64,000 bases of DNA from Psychroflexus sp. MES1-P1E (lineage in GTDB: Bacteria > Bacteroidota > Bacteroidia > Flavobacteriales > Flavobacteriaceae). Below are positions 8,410 to 19,881 of the stretch, in pieces (positions within the stretch are counted from its first letter, which is position 1; each line of letters begins with the position of its first letter). A program made the position numbers and the translations under genes. The stretch spans positions 16,097 to 80,096 of the forward strand of contig NZ_PJBS01000306.1 of assembly GCF_002836055.1 (NCBI RefSeq), in the 5' to 3' direction. Under the pieces are notes generated by a model. It searched no databases. It was not told the origin of the DNA and saw only the letters and a list, made by a program, of their open reading frames with translations.

Positions 8410-9480
8410 ATGGATTTCTCTAAACGTTTATTAGATTGGTATGAAGCCGAAAAAAGAGATTTGCCTTGGCGACATACAAAAGATCCTTATGTGATATGGC
8501 TGAGTGAAATTATTTTGCAACAAACCCAAGTTAAACAGGGCCTGCCTTACTTTCAAAAATTTACAGAACATTTCCCTACAGTGCACAATCTCGCCAAAGC
8601 TAAAGAGGATGAGGTGATGAAATTATGGCAAGGTTTAGGGTATTATTCCAGGGCAAGAAATCTTCACTTTACTGCAAAGTATGTTAGTGAAACCTTAAAA
8701 GGGAAGTTCCCAGATAATTTTAAAGACCTTAAAACCTTAAAGGGAGTTGGCGATTATACCGCTGCAGCCATTGCTTCTTTTGCTTTTGATGAATCTGTAG
8801 CGGTAGTCGACGGAAATGTACAACGCGTTGTTTCAAGATTTCTAGGAATTCACACGCCCATTAATTCTTCTGAAGGTGTCAAGGAATTCAAAACCAAAGC
8901 TCAGCAACTTATGGATACCTCCCACCCTGCAACCTACAATCAAGCTATCATGGAGTTTGGTGCTTTACATTGTCGTCCCAAATCTCCAAAATGCATGTTT
9001 TGTGTATTTCAGCAGGATTGTGTCGCCTATCAACTTGGGAAAGTCGAAGAACTTCCCGTAAAACTCAAGAAGACAATCGTTAAGAAACGCTACTTTAATT
9101 ATTTGATTTTTAAAGATCAAGATAACGTAACCCTTGTTCAGAAAAGAAGAGGAGCAGGAATATGGAGAGGTCTTTATCAATTTCCTTTATTAGAATCTGA
9201 AGAGCCCTTAGAAACACCTTCTTCAGAAGACATAAAGGCTCTCCTAGACACAGGTGATATCCATATAGATCGTATTGAAAAATTGAATGAAACCCCAATA
9301 GTTCATTTGCTTTCTCATCGAAAGATTATGGCGACGTTTATTCAAGTTTCTTCTGTTGATAGCCTATCTAAACTAAAACTTTTAGAAGGAATAGAAACCC
9401 ATAGTTTAAAGGAGTTACATAAACTTCCAGTTCCTGTTCTTATTCAAAATTTTATAGAATCTGAATTTTCTTTAGCATAA
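8410..9480 (+). CDS. mutY: A/G-specific adenine glycosylase MutY
   Basis: 356 residues. The HhH-GPD catalytic domain has Glu33 (LSEIILQQT) and Asp134 (VVDGNVQRV). The HhH hairpin is LKGVGDYTA, and the [4Fe-4S] ligands are Cys188, 195, 198 and 204 with the exact CX6CX2CX5C spacing. The C-terminal third is a NUDIX-like domain that recognises 8-oxoG. It removes adenine mispaired with 8-oxoguanine. It starts the mutY-ssb-gldE-gldD cluster, a conserved arrangement in flavobacteria. Confidence 0.97.
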   Translation: MDFSKRLLDWYEAEKRDLPWRHTKDPYVIWLSEIILQQTQVKQGLPYFQKFTEHFPTVHNLAKAKEDEVMKLWQGLGYYSRARNLHFTAKYVSETLKGKFPDNFKDLKTLKGVGDYTAAAIASFAFDESVAVVDGNVQRVVSRFLGIHTPINSSEGVKEFKTKAQQLMDTSHPATYNQAIMEFGALHCRPKSPKCMFCVFQQDCVAYQLGKVEELPVKLKKTIVKKRYFNYLIFKDQDNVTLVQKRRGAGIWRGLYQFPLLESEEPLETPSSEDIKALLDTGDIHIDRIEKLNETPIVHLLSHRKIMATFIQVSSVDSLSKLKLLEGIETHSLKELHKLPVPVLIQNFIESEFSLA

Positions 9481-9514
9481 TTCTTTTTCTTACATTTACA
9501 TTAAATTACAAATC

Positions 9515-9967
9515 ATGGCAGGAACACTCAATAAAGTTATGCTCATAGGCCATACTGGTGATGAGGTAAAGATGCATTATTTTGAAGGTGGGAATTGTAT
9601 TGGCCGCTTTCCTTTGGCCACTAATGAAGAGTACATTAATAAAGCTACCAACGAAAAAGTAAGCAATACAGAATGGCACACTATAGTTGTGAGAAATAAG
9701 GCTGCTGAAGTTTGTGAAAAATACCTCAAAAAAGGGGATAAAGTATATATAGAAGGACGTATTAAAACCAAAAAATGGCAGGATGAAAAAGGAATGGATA
9801 GATATTCTACAGAGATACAGTGTTTGGAATTTACATTTTTAACACCAAAGGATCCTGTTACTCCTGGACCCCAAATTCAAGACCCTTCTGCTCAACAAAA
9901 AACTGCTTCAAAACCACCTTCAAAGCCTGAGGCTATGAAAGAGGAAGAAGATGATCTACCCTTTTAA
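9515..9967 (+). CDS. ssb: Single-stranded DNA-binding protein
   Basis: 150 residues. An N-terminal OB fold (to about 110) with NTEWHTIVV and a core like other SSBs, a Pro/Gln-rich linker, and the acidic tip EEEDDLPF that recruits repair and replication proteins. It lies 34 bases after mutY and 18 before gldE, in the same operon. Confidence 0.96.
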   Translation: MAGTLNKVMLIGHTGDEVKMHYFEGGNCIGRFPLATNEEYINKATNEKVSNTEWHTIVVRNKAAEVCEKYLKKGDKVYIEGRIKTKKWQDEKGMDRYSTEIQCLEFTFLTPKDPVTPGPQIQDPSAQQKTASKPPSKPEAMKEEEDDLPF

Positions 9968-9985
9968 ACAAAAATCAATTCAATT

Positions 9986-11320
9986 TTGGAACCCGGTCCC
10001 TCGTGTCTCATCTTTTTTTCAGCATTGGAAATTATTGATGTAGTCAAAATCATACTTTTCTTTATACTTCTCATTGCATCCGCCCTTATTTCTGGGTCAG
10101 AAGTGGCTTTATTTTCATTAAAGCCATCAGATTTTGATGTGAAAGAAGGCAATGTGTCTAAACAAGAACAAATTATTATCGATTTGTTGGATAGACCCAA
10201 AAAGTTATTGGCTACAATTCTTATTGCTAATAACTTTATAAATATCTCAATCGTCTTGCTATATGCTTCTGTAAGTGATGCGTTTTATGGAGAATCAACT
10301 ACTTTGTTTTTTGGGATTAGCCTCAGATTCATCATAGATGTTGGCGTAGTGACTTTCCTTATTTTGATGTTTGGAGAAATCCTACCTAAGGTATATGCCA
10401 ATCGAAATAACATAGAATTTGCTCATTTCATGGCTTTGCCGCTAAGTATTCTAGACCGCTTACTTACTCCGCTTAGTCTCCCAATGCGGTCAATTACCAA
10501 TACCATACAAAGCAAGTTTGGTAAGCAAAGGACCAACCTAAGCGTAGATCAATTATCTCAAGCTTTAGAATTGACGAATGAGGAGGATACCTCCAAAGAT
10601 GAAAAGAAAATCTTGCAGGGTATTGTTTCTTTTGGAAACACAGATACAAAGCAAGTCATGAAACCAAGACTAGACATTTTTGCATTGAATGTAGAGCAGC
10701 ATTTCTCTGAAGTTATCGCTGAAATTATAGAACATGGTTACTCTAGAATTCCAGTGTATGAGGACAATGTGGATAATATTACAGGAATACTTTATATCAA
10801 AGACTTGTTGCCTCATCTTCAGCAAAAATATTTCAACTGGCAGTCCTTGGTTAGAGAACCTTATTTTGTCCCAGAGAATAAAAAACTAGATGATTTATTA
10901 ACAGACTTCCAAGAGCAAAAAAATCATTTAGCCATCGTCGTAGATGAATATGGAGGAACTAGTGGATTGATTTCTTTGGAAGATATTATAGAGGAAATTG
11001 TTGGAGACATCAGCGATGAGTTTGATGATGATGATGTTATTTATTCTAAAATAAACGATTCAACCTATGTTTTTGAAGGTAAAATACAACTAAAAGACCT
11101 TTATAAAATATTGAAGTTAAGCGATATTAAAATTGATGAATTCGAACATAATAAAGGCGAAGCAGAGACACTTGCTGGATTTGTACTGGAATCGTCAAAA
11201 GGCTTTCCAAAGAAAGAACAGCTAATCAAGTTCAATAACTTCGACTTTACTGTAGAAGCTTTAGATAGTAAGCGAATTGTTCAACTTAAAGTAAAAATTA
11301 ACCCAGAAGAAACCGAATAA
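9986..11320 (+). CDS. gldE: Gliding motility protein GldE (CNNM/CBS family)
   Basis: 444-residue membrane protein. An N-terminal DUF21 domain with about four membrane segments (to about 190) is followed by a CBS pair (about 215-340) and a CorC_HlyC domain at the C-terminus. This is the architecture of CorC-type ion transporters. The neighbour gldD identifies it as GldE, which supports gliding in Flavobacterium. The start is TTG at 9986, giving MEPGPSCLIFFSALEIID; an alternative TTG lies 36 bases later. Confidence 0.9.
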   Translation: MEPGPSCLIFFSALEIIDVVKIILFFILLIASALISGSEVALFSLKPSDFDVKEGNVSKQEQIIIDLLDRPKKLLATILIANNFINISIVLLYASVSDAFYGESTTLFFGISLRFIIDVGVVTFLILMFGEILPKVYANRNNIEFAHFMALPLSILDRLLTPLSLPMRSITNTIQSKFGKQRTNLSVDQLSQALELTNEEDTSKDEKKILQGIVSFGNTDTKQVMKPRLDIFALNVEQHFSEVIAEIIEHGYSRIPVYEDNVDNITGILYIKDLLPHLQQKYFNWQSLVREPYFVPENKKLDDLLTDFQEQKNHLAIVVDEYGGTSGLISLEDIIEEIVGDISDEFDDDDVIYSKINDSTYVFEGKIQLKDLYKILKLSDIKIDEFEHNKGEAETLAGFVLESSKGFPKKEQLIKFNNFDFTVEALDSKRIVQLKVKINPEETE

Positions 11321-11321
11321 G

Positions 11322-11879
11322 ATGAGGAAGTCAGTTTTAGTTTTACTCCTTGTCTTATCCGCATCTTGTGGAGAATCGCCACAGCCAAAACCCTCTGGAT
11401 TTTTAGCCTTAACTTACGATACTTCAAGTTTTAAACAAGTAGAATTTGATTGCCCTTTCTCTTTTGAAAAAAATTCAGCAGCAGAAGTTGACATAAAAAA
11501 TCCAAACCGGCCTTGTTGGATAAACTTGAACTATCCAAAAATGAATGCAAAAATATATTTGACGTACTCCCCTGTCAATAATAATTTAAGAGAGTTACTT
11601 ATAGACGCACAAAAATTACCAGAAAAACACACCATAAAAGCAGATCTCATTGAAGCAAGTATTTATCAAAATGAGAAAAACAAAACCTCGGGTAACTTTT
11701 ATGAAGTAGAAGGCGATGCTGCTTCACAAGCTCAGTTTTATTTAACAGATAGTACGTCTCATTTTCTTACAGGAGCCATATACTTTGAGGCTAAACCCAA
11801 CTATGACTCTATTCTTCCTGCAGCACATTATCTTAAAAGAGATATAAGGCATTTAATGGAAACCTTGAAATGGAAATAA
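11322..11879 (+). CDS. gldD: Gliding motility lipoprotein GldD
   Basis: 185 residues with signal peptide MRKSVLVLLLVLSASC; Cys16 is the lipid site. The body resembles GldD, a lipoprotein needed for gliding and for the type IX secretion machinery. The start is one base past the gldE stop, so the two genes are translationally linked. This is the last gene of the mutY operon. Confidence 0.92.
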   Translation: MRKSVLVLLLVLSASCGESPQPKPSGFLALTYDTSSFKQVEFDCPFSFEKNSAAEVDIKNPNRPCWINLNYPKMNAKIYLTYSPVNNNLRELLIDAQKLPEKHTIKADLIEASIYQNEKNKTSGNFYEVEGDAASQAQFYLTDSTSHFLTGAIYFEAKPNYDSILPAAHYLKRDIRHLMETLKWK

Positions 11880-11982
11880 GAAGTTTCACCACTTTTCAGG
11901 CTTTTTCTATTTAGTAAAAAAAATACAAAGCTTCTTTAATATTAATTTACTTATTTTAATCGTGTAGCAAAAATTTAAATTT

Positions 11983-12780
11983 ATGATGAAATCAATAGCA
12001 CTAGTTATATTAAGTTTAGTAGTTCTAATCGGATGTAAAAAGGATACAGCCCAAAAGGAAAATACCACTAAAAACGAAGAACAAGCTATTTCCATAGAAG
12101 AGGAAATAACTGATTTTAGTATTACGCCAATCTCACATGCAACAGCCGTATTTACAATGAACTCTACAGTTTTTTATATAGACCCTGTGGGTGGAAAAGA
12201 GGCTTTTGAGAATCAGCCAGAGCCCAGTATTATTTTGGTGACTGATATTCATGGTGACCACTTCGATCTAGAGACTTTAAAAGCTGTTTCAACTTCAGCA
12301 ACAAAAATAATTCTTCCAAAAGCAGTTGCGGATAGTATTGATGAGGAGCTTTCTGATCAATTGGTTATTTTAGGTAATGAAGAGTCAATAGAGGTGAATG
12401 GATTTACTATTGAAGGAATAGCGATGTATAATCAAGGGGATGCAAGTGAAGTTCACCATGTAAAGGGGAGCGGAAATGGATACGTGGTCGAAAAAGACGG
12501 CTTTAGAGTCTATTTTTCTGGAGATACTGATGATGTGGACGAAATGCGCAACTTGAAAGAGATCGACAAAGCTTTTATTTGTATGAACTTACCTTACACT
12601 ATGGATGTAGAATCAGCTTCAGAAGGTGTCCTAGCTTTTGAGCCTAAAGAAGTCTACCCTTACCATTATCGTGGCCAAGGTGGACTTTCTGATGTTGAAA
12701 GGTTTAAGACTTTGGTCAATGCAAAAAATCCATCTATTAATGTAGAGCTATTAGACTGGTATCCACAAATGGATGAATAG
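11983..12780 (+). CDS. Metallo-beta-lactamase-fold lipoprotein
   Basis: 265 residues with a lipobox (LVVLIGC) and an acidic linker, then a metallo-beta-lactamase fold most like the UlaG/L-ascorbate lactonase-type group. The metal motif is TDIHGDHFD, with Asp at the usual first His position of HxHxDH. The later ligands appear in YFSGDTD and in PYHYRGQGG. It is therefore probably a metal-dependent hydrolase anchored in an envelope membrane, with unknown substrate. Two adjacent ATGs (11983, 11986) are possible starts. Confidence 0.75.
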   Translation: MMKSIALVILSLVVLIGCKKDTAQKENTTKNEEQAISIEEEITDFSITPISHATAVFTMNSTVFYIDPVGGKEAFENQPEPSIILVTDIHGDHFDLETLKAVSTSATKIILPKAVADSIDEELSDQLVILGNEESIEVNGFTIEGIAMYNQGDASEVHHVKGSGNGYVVEKDGFRVYFSGDTDDVDEMRNLKEIDKAFICMNLPYTMDVESASEGVLAFEPKEVYPYHYRGQGGLSDVERFKTLVNAKNPSINVELLDWYPQMDE

Positions 12781-12872
12781 TCTTTAGAAATTTACAAAAA
12801 ACCCTCATTTTTTAACCCGAATTTATTAATTGAATTCATATATAAAATACACTTTTGCAAAAAATATAAGAT

Positions 12873-13787
12873 TTGAATTCAAATTATTTAAAGTGGATTT
12901 TTCTTTTCTCTTTAGCCTTGCTTTGGGGAAGTTCGTTTATACTCATAAAGAAAGGTCTAGACGGTTTTTCTCCACTTCAATTGACGGCTTTAAGGGTTCT
13001 AATTACGGGAATATTTCTTGTGATTATCGGTTTCAAAAAAGTTAAGCAAATCAAGAAAAGTCAGTGGAAATGGATTATTATTTCAGGGTTTATCGGCACT
13101 ATGTTTCCGACCCTATTATTTTCTTATGCTGAAACTGAGATTGATAGTACTATCGCTTCTATTTTGAATTCTACAGTTCCTTTGCTAGCTCTTATTACAG
13201 GTGTTTTATTTTTCAGCAAGCAATTTTTTAAAAAACAATTCACTGGAGTGATAGTAGGCTTGGCAGGATCCGTCCTTCTTATTTTGGCGGGGGCCTCTTT
13301 AAACCCAAATCAAAATTACTGGTTTGGTGTCTTACCTGTGATTGCTTCTTTGATGTATGCCTTCAATGCTAACATTTTAAAAACTTACTTAGATGACATT
13401 TCCGCATTAGGTATAGCAACTGGATCCTTTTTAGTATTGATTCCACCAGCATTTGCGATTCTGATCTTTACTGATTTTTTCGATGTAGAGTTTTTAGCTC
13501 AGGAGACAGTACAGACTTCCTTAGGCTATATTGTTTTATTAGCTTTATTTGGAACAGCACTAGCCAAGATACTTTTCAATAGGTTAATCCAGCTTTCAGA
13601 TCCTGTATTTTCTACATCAGTGACGTATCTTATTCCAATCGTTGCTTTGTTTTGGGGATTTTTGGATGGAGAGAAATTCAACCTTTATCAGTTAGCAGCT
13701 GGAGTCGTTATCTTGTTTGGAGTTTATATTTCCAATCGCAAGAAAAAGCAGAAAAAGGAGGATAAAGCTAAACCTGTAGAAGCTTAG
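12873..13787 (+). CDS. EamA/DMT family transporter
   Basis: 304 residues with about ten membrane helices arranged as two EamA repeats. The typical LLWGSSFILIK start and the RVLITGIFLVII segment are present. It probably exports a small metabolite or amino acid. The TTG start at 12873 is needed to include helix 1; no ATG does so. The C-terminus is Lys-rich and cytoplasmic. Confidence 0.85.
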   Translation: MNSNYLKWIFLFSLALLWGSSFILIKKGLDGFSPLQLTALRVLITGIFLVIIGFKKVKQIKKSQWKWIIISGFIGTMFPTLLFSYAETEIDSTIASILNSTVPLLALITGVLFFSKQFFKKQFTGVIVGLAGSVLLILAGASLNPNQNYWFGVLPVIASLMYAFNANILKTYLDDISALGIATGSFLVLIPPAFAILIFTDFFDVEFLAQETVQTSLGYIVLLALFGTALAKILFNRLIQLSDPVFSTSVTYLIPIVALFWGFLDGEKFNLYQLAAGVVILFGVYISNRKKKQKKEDKAKPVEA

Positions 13788-13986
13788 TTTATTTCGCTTT
13801 TATACCAATTTAATTTTTAAATGTTATATCAAAAATTTGAGTTAGACTACGACGCAGCTCATCACAGGTTATTTACTTAGTTGAGGAAAAAAATATAAGA
13901 ATAGCACTTATTACGGTTCTATTTTATGACGATTATTAAGTGAAAAAGAAACTGATTTTACACGACATTACAGGTTTAAATTGATA

Positions 13987-15015
13987 TTATTTAAATTTTA
14001 AAACTGGCGATCGCCCTTTCTTAAACTCTTTGCTCCAAGCGAGTCTACCAGATCTCAATTTCTTTTGCTCTTCATAGGGTAAGTGAACAATATCTTGGCA
14101 TACATCAGAACAACACCCATCCCTTTTCTTCGCACATTCCTCGCATTGAATAAATAAAAGATGGCAACCATCATTAGCACAATTCACATGGATATCACAT
14201 GTTTTTCCACATTGATGGCACTTTGAAATCACATCTTCAGAGATTTTCTCACTTCGGCGATCGTCGAACACAAAATTTTTTCCAAAGAATTTATTGTCTA
14301 GGCTATTGTCTTTTACCTGCCTTGCATACTCTATAATTCCACCTTCTAATTGATAGACTTTTTTAAAGCCTTTGTGCTTGTAATAAGCACTAGCTTTCTC
14401 GCAGCGAATACCACCGGTACAGTACATAACAAGGTTCTTATCTTCTTTATGATCTTTTAAATCTTCCTCTATAATATCAAGAGATTGTCTAAAGGTATCC
14501 ACATCTGGAGTCACTGCATTTTTAAAATGGCCGATTTCACTTTCGTAATGATTTCTCATATCTACCAAAACAGTGTTTGGATCTTCAATCAATTCATTGA
14601 ATTTTTTGGCATCTACGTGGATTCCTTTGTTAGTGACATCAAAGGTTGAGTCGTTAAGCCCATCTGTCACTATTTTAGGCCTAACCTTGATTTTAAGTTT
14701 TAGGAATGATTTATCATAATGTTGTATGGCAATATTGAGACGAACATCTTTTAAGAAATCGATGCCATCTAGAAAGTGTTTAAATTGATCAAATTTCTTG
14801 GCAGGTACAGAAAGTTGAGCATTTATACCCTCCTTTGCGATATTAATTCTACCTAAAACATCCAATGCATTCCAATTGATAAATAGGTGGTCACGAAATT
14901 CCTTAGGGTTTTCAAGATGATGATACTTGTAAAAAGAAAGGGTGAAACGTTCTTCGCCTGCTTGTTCAATAAGCTCCTCCCTTTCTTTTGAACTTAGTTT
15001 ATTGTACAGTTGCAT
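13987..15015 (-). CDS. trhO: tRNA uridine hydroxylase TrhO (rhodanese-like)
   Basis: 342 residues. The N-terminal UPF0176 domain is followed by a rhodanese domain with the active-site loop CTGGIRCE (Cys199), and a C-terminal cysteine-rich region that probably binds zinc. TrhO/YceA proteins make 5-hydroxyuridine at position 34 of tRNA using O2. It is a single gene with no operon partner in view. Confidence 0.93.
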   Translation of the reverse strand: MQLYNKLSSKEREELIEQAGEERFTLSFYKYHHLENPKEFRDHLFINWNALDVLGRINIAKEGINAQLSVPAKKFDQFKHFLDGIDFLKDVRLNIAIQHYDKSFLKLKIKVRPKIVTDGLNDSTFDVTNKGIHVDAKKFNELIEDPNTVLVDMRNHYESEIGHFKNAVTPDVDTFRQSLDIIEEDLKDHKEDKNLVMYCTGGIRCEKASAYYKHKGFKKVYQLEGGIIEYARQVKDNSLDNKFFGKNFVFDDRRSEKISEDVISKCHQCGKTCDIHVNCANDGCHLLFIQCEECAKKRDGCCSDVCQDIVHLPYEEQKKLRSGRLAWSKEFKKGRSPVLKFK

Positions 15016-15263
15016 GCTATACTGATGTTTTGGTTAAAAAAAATGATTGTAATTGCAAAAGTAATTGTTTTGGATTTACAAAAAAAGCAGTCTTGAAACT
15101 AAGTCTTGTCTCCCTGAAATTGTATGAGGGTCTATAATTAAATTGACTTCCAAATTATTTTTGATTCTGAAATAAACCTGTCTGCTTGGAGCATTCAGCC
15201 AGGTTCGAAACGTCACTTGATAGCTTCTCAAAGCTAAATGTCCTAGGCCAAACAAAAGTGAGT

Positions 15264-16442
15264 TTAATCTGGAAATACAGCTATAAAGAGATCAGAGGAA
15301 AGTTCAGCAACCTGTTGTTGTAGACTTTTAACTGATATTTTTCCAATTTTATACTGAAGGTTCTTTTGGGTTCCACAAAGAATTTCTGTTTTAAATTTTA
15401 TAGGTTGTAGGTCTTCGCGATGGTATGAAGACAGATAAACCTTAACAAGCTTTTCACTATTAAATTCAACAGGGTTTTGACTGGCTTTAGAATAGCCATA
15501 GGAGTAATCTTCAAATAGTGAAACTAAGTCGGAAAGGACGCCACTTGCTGTTGGAATACTACCTGCACCCTTCCCCTTTAAAAGGTGTTCATGAGCAAAT
15601 TCAGCATCGACTTGGACTGCATTATTTTCGAAATCTATAGAAGTTATGGCTTCGGTTGTCGGTATAAATTGCGGTGCAACGTATGCCGTTAATCCTTGAT
15701 CGTCTAGGTTAGAATGGCCAATTAATTTTATGCTGAAATTATTCTCTTTTGCAAATTCAACGTCCTCTGGTTTTACATGTCTTATACCAAGGTTTAAAAT
15801 TTCATCAGGTGTATTTAACACTCCAAAAGCATGGTAATTACTTATGATAAGCTTGAACTTGGAGTCCCATCCGTCTATATCCAAGGTAGGGTCCGATTCT
15901 GCAAAACCATGTTTTTGAGCATCTGTGATAATATCTTCAAAAGGTTGCGGTTCCTGAAATAAGCGGGTAAGCACATAATTACTCGTACCATTGCTTATGG
16001 CCTTTAAGGAGTTTAAATTGTCGTAAGCAAAAGATGTTTCTAAGGTCCTTAAAACAGGAATACTCCCACAAACTGAAGCTTCGTAAAGTAAACTTACACC
16101 TTGTTTTTGAGCAAGACTAACAAGTTCTTTAAAATGATAAGCCAGCATTTTCTTGTTGGCGGTGACCACATGTTTCTTACTCTTTAAGGCTTCTTTTACA
16201 ATATGGTAAGCTGCTTCAGCGTCGTCAATTAGCTCAAGTACGACATTAATGGAATCATCTTTCAAAATGTCTTCAGCCTCATAGCTCAATAGTGAAGCGT
16301 CTATAGACCTAGGTTTATTTGGGTTTTTAACGACGATGGTTTTGAGATGAATCCTGGAAATGGACTTTCTTTTTAAGACGTGGTAAATTCCTGACCCTAC
16401 ACTCCCAAATCCAAAAAGTCCAATAGTTATTTGTTGTGGCAT
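15264..16442 (-). CDS. Homoserine dehydrogenase
   Basis: 392 residues. The NAD(P)-binding Rossmann motif GFGSVGSG is at about 11-18. The catalytic domain follows with ISNGTSNYVL and DPTLDIDGWDSKFK, which hold the catalytic Asp/Lys positions. It converts aspartate semialdehyde to homoserine. There is no aspartokinase domain or clear ACT domain; the last 90 residues are divergent. It lies 3 bases after metX and is the last gene of the methionine operon. Confidence 0.93.
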   Translation of the reverse strand: MPQQITIGLFGFGSVGSGIYHVLKRKSISRIHLKTIVVKNPNKPRSIDASLLSYEAEDILKDDSINVVLELIDDAEAAYHIVKEALKSKKHVVTANKKMLAYHFKELVSLAQKQGVSLLYEASVCGSIPVLRTLETSFAYDNLNSLKAISNGTSNYVLTRLFQEPQPFEDIITDAQKHGFAESDPTLDIDGWDSKFKLIISNYHAFGVLNTPDEILNLGIRHVKPEDVEFAKENNFSIKLIGHSNLDDQGLTAYVAPQFIPTTEAITSIDFENNAVQVDAEFAHEHLLKGKGAGSIPTASGVLSDLVSLFEDYSYGYSKASQNPVEFNSEKLVKVYLSSYHREDLQPIKFKTEILCGTQKNLQYKIGKISVKSLQQQVAELSSDLFIAVFPD

Positions 16443-16445
16443 TGG

Positions 16446-17456
16446 TTACAGTTTAAAATGTTTGCAGAATAATGATTTTATCTTTTCTACTTCAATCAAA
16501 AATCCATCATGACCATAGATAGAGTCTATAATTTCTAGTTTTCCTTTCGGGATATATTGAGTCAAAAACCTTTGCTCTTCCACTGGAAATAAAAGATCAC
16601 TTTGGATAGCTATGACCAAAGTTTTAGCTTTAATTTTTGCCAGAGCTTTTTTACAATTACCCCTGTTTCTCCCAACATTATGGCTGTCCATAGCTTTGGA
16701 TAAATACCAATAACACCGAGCATTAAAACGCTTCGAAAATTTTTCTCCTTGATATTTCTGATAAGTGGAAGCTCTAAAATGATCCGCTGTATGTTCTTGG
16801 TCTACTTGAGTATATCTATAGGTGTTATAATTTCTATAGCTCAATAAAGCAATAGCTCTTGCAGCCTCAAGCCCTTTTTTACCAGAATTTGTTTCCTTTC
16901 TATAAAAAGTAGAATCAGCTTCTATAGCCATGCGTTGAGTTTCATTTAAGGCGATTCCCCAAGAGGAATGTTTTGCATTGGTTGCTAATAGAATTAGATT
17001 TTTAATTTTATTAGGTTTTTCGATGGCCCATTCCATAGCCTGCATTCCTCCCATGGAGCCTCCAATCAGAAATTGTATGTGTTCAATTTCCAAGGCCTCA
17101 CTCAATAGCTCCAAACTTTTAGTGACGTCTCGTATGCTAAATAGAGGAAAATTTAATCCATAGACTTCTCCTGTTTCTGGATTAATGCTTTTAGGGTTGG
17201 TACTTCCATAGCAAGAACCGATAATGTTGACGCACACTATAAAATACTTTTCCGTATCAATTCCTTTTTCATTTCCAATAAGACCCCTCCACCAGTCTTC
17301 TGGTTGTGCATTTGCCGTTAGCGCATGACAGACCCAAATGACGTTGGACTTTTCTCTGTTTAGTTTCCCGAGGGTGCTATAAGAAAGTTCTAGTTCTGGA
17401 AGGACTTCTCCGTTTTCCAATTGAAAGGGGTCTTGGTATTTAAAAATTTCAGGCAT
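16446..17456 (-). CDS. metX: Homoserine O-acetyltransferase
   Basis: 336-residue alpha/beta hydrolase. The nucleophile elbow is GGSMGG (Ser134), with Asp at about 287 (QSDLLFP) and His316 (YGHDGF) completing the triad. It transfers an acetyl group to homoserine (succinyl specificity cannot be excluded by sequence alone). The first 8 bases overlap the OsmC-family gene. It supplies O-acetylhomoserine to MetY, encoded two genes upstream. Confidence 0.94.
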   Translation of the reverse strand: MPEIFKYQDPFQLENGEVLPELELSYSTLGKLNREKSNVIWVCHALTANAQPEDWWRGLIGNEKGIDTEKYFIVCVNIIGSCYGSTNPKSINPETGEVYGLNFPLFSIRDVTKSLELLSEALEIEHIQFLIGGSMGGMQAMEWAIEKPNKIKNLILLATNAKHSSWGIALNETQRMAIEADSTFYRKETNSGKKGLEAARAIALLSYRNYNTYRYTQVDQEHTADHFRASTYQKYQGEKFSKRFNARCYWYLSKAMDSHNVGRNRGNCKKALAKIKAKTLVIAIQSDLLFPVEEQRFLTQYIPKGKLEIIDSIYGHDGFLIEVEKIKSLFCKHFKL

Positions 17457-17913
17457 GAATTTCTTCCTTATAGGATGATTTATGGATATGGTAATGGATA
17501 GGCGTATCGTTACTCAAGTTATCGTTGATAGGGCATCTTTTCTTTACGTTTTTTAAAAGAAAGTCAATACTCTCTTGAGTTGCATTCGTCACAAAATTTA
17601 TATCTACATCCAAAGATTGGAACCCTGCTCTGGTCTTATCGCTATGGCCTAAAAATTTAGCAGCATCTATATTTCCGTTGATGTTGATTTTCATGTCATA
17701 AATCTTCACACCAAGTTCTTTGGCGACTAGATTTATAACAACATTGAGGCATCCTGCGTAGCCTGCTAATAAATATTCTACAGGATTTGCAGCTAAATCT
17801 TGCCCGCCTAGTTCATGAGGTTCATCTACAAGAAAATTGAACTGTCTTGAATGTCCTTGGTATAGTGTTGCGTTGATACTAGACCCGTTGATTGAAAAAT
17901 TTGAAATACTCAT
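17449..17913 (-). CDS. OsmC family protein
   Basis: 154 residues of the OsmC/Ohr fold. The two conserved cysteines are in [10 protein letters not shown] and KRCPINDN. Family members reduce organic peroxides or react with thiol electrophiles. It is unusual here because it is embedded between metY and metX, overlapping metX by 8 bases and starting 11 bases after metY. A role with sulfur chemistry of the pathway is an inference from this position. Confidence 0.9.
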   Translation of the reverse strand: MSISNFSINGSSINATLYQGHSRQFNFLVDEPHELGGQDLAANPVEYLLAGYAGCLNVVINLVAKELGVKIYDMKININGNIDAAKFLGHSDKTRAGFQSLDVDINFVTNATQESIDFLLKNVKKRCPINDNLSNDTPIHYHIHKSSYKEEIHA

Positions 17914-17924
17914 AGTTTTAGATG

Positions 17925-19376
<1,452 letters not shown>

Positions 19377-19469
19377 TTAAAATACCTGATAAAATGAAGT
19401 GCGACATTCTATTCAAACTGAATAGAAAATGTAAAGTAGTTTTAGGAAAAGAGTAATTCATTTTTCTAA

Positions 19470-19568
19470 TTTATAGGTCCCTTATCGGGCAGGATTTAGC
19501 ACCTTTCAACACTTTGTTGAGGTTGCCGAGGGTCGCGGAGCCTGTCTCTCGCCTCTTCTTTATAAATC
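19470..19568 (-). promoter_or_regulatory. SAM-I type riboswitch
   Basis: On the minus strand the sequence carries the SAM-I aptamer landmarks in order: AAGAAGAGGCGAGAGACAGG, then CTCGGCAACC, a hairpin arm, GGTGCTAAATCCTGCC and the closing helix strand. It precedes metY by about 240 bases. SAM binding should lower expression of the methionine operon. The boundaries are approximate. Confidence 0.88.
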
Positions 19569-19596
19569 ACACACCAGTTAGTGGTCAATGATAAAA

Positions 19597-19604
19597 CAAA
19601 TATA
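19597..19604 (-). promoter_or_regulatory. -7 box upstream of the SAM riboswitch
   Basis: TATATTTG on the minus strand fits TAnnTTTG and places transcription start near 19590, just before the aptamer. Confidence 0.6.
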
Positions 19605-19685
19605 AAATAGGATTTTTGATCTACCTATTCAAAAAAAACCCAATATGTTAAAAGTAAGTTAATAATATGACCAAATTTTCTTCAA

Positions 19686-19876
19686 TGAAAAAAGCCCTGA
19701 AATTCAGGGCTTTTTTAAAATGTTGTCAAAAACAACAAAGTTTGGCTAATTCGTTGTTATACATTTTTATAATAGTCAAAATATAACAACGTCAGCCCCC
19801 ATCGATTTTACAACTACACACGGTGGTAAATGAGAATGATACCCCGTGTACATTAGTTATAGATGTTTTAATTAGA
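19686..19876 (-). ncRNA. Candidate structured small RNA upstream of recA
   Basis: No reading frame explains this stretch, but four hairpins follow each other: 19818-19849 (ACACGG/CCGTGT plus GGTA/TACC), 19752-19791 (10 bp CGTTGTTATA), 19721-19737 (TGTTGT/ACAACA) and a terminator at 19688-19716. On the minus strand a promoter-like TTG, 19 bases, TAGAATTTG lies at 19882-19912. Size (about 190 nt) and structure suggest a small RNA. I could not assign a family; the 6S-like RNAs of flavobacteria are one candidate. Confidence 0.5.
19688..19716 (-). terminator. Terminator of the candidate small RNA
   Basis: GCCCTGAA and its complement with flanking A6 and T6. There is no gene ending here on either strand; metY and recA both point away from it. 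Confidence 0.75.
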
Positions 19877-19881
19877 AATTT

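Noticed and set aside
13811-13822. ATACCAATTTAA, identical to one end of the MITE copy 2
   Set aside because: Only 12 bases match and no second end or interior follows; chance in AT-rich DNA.
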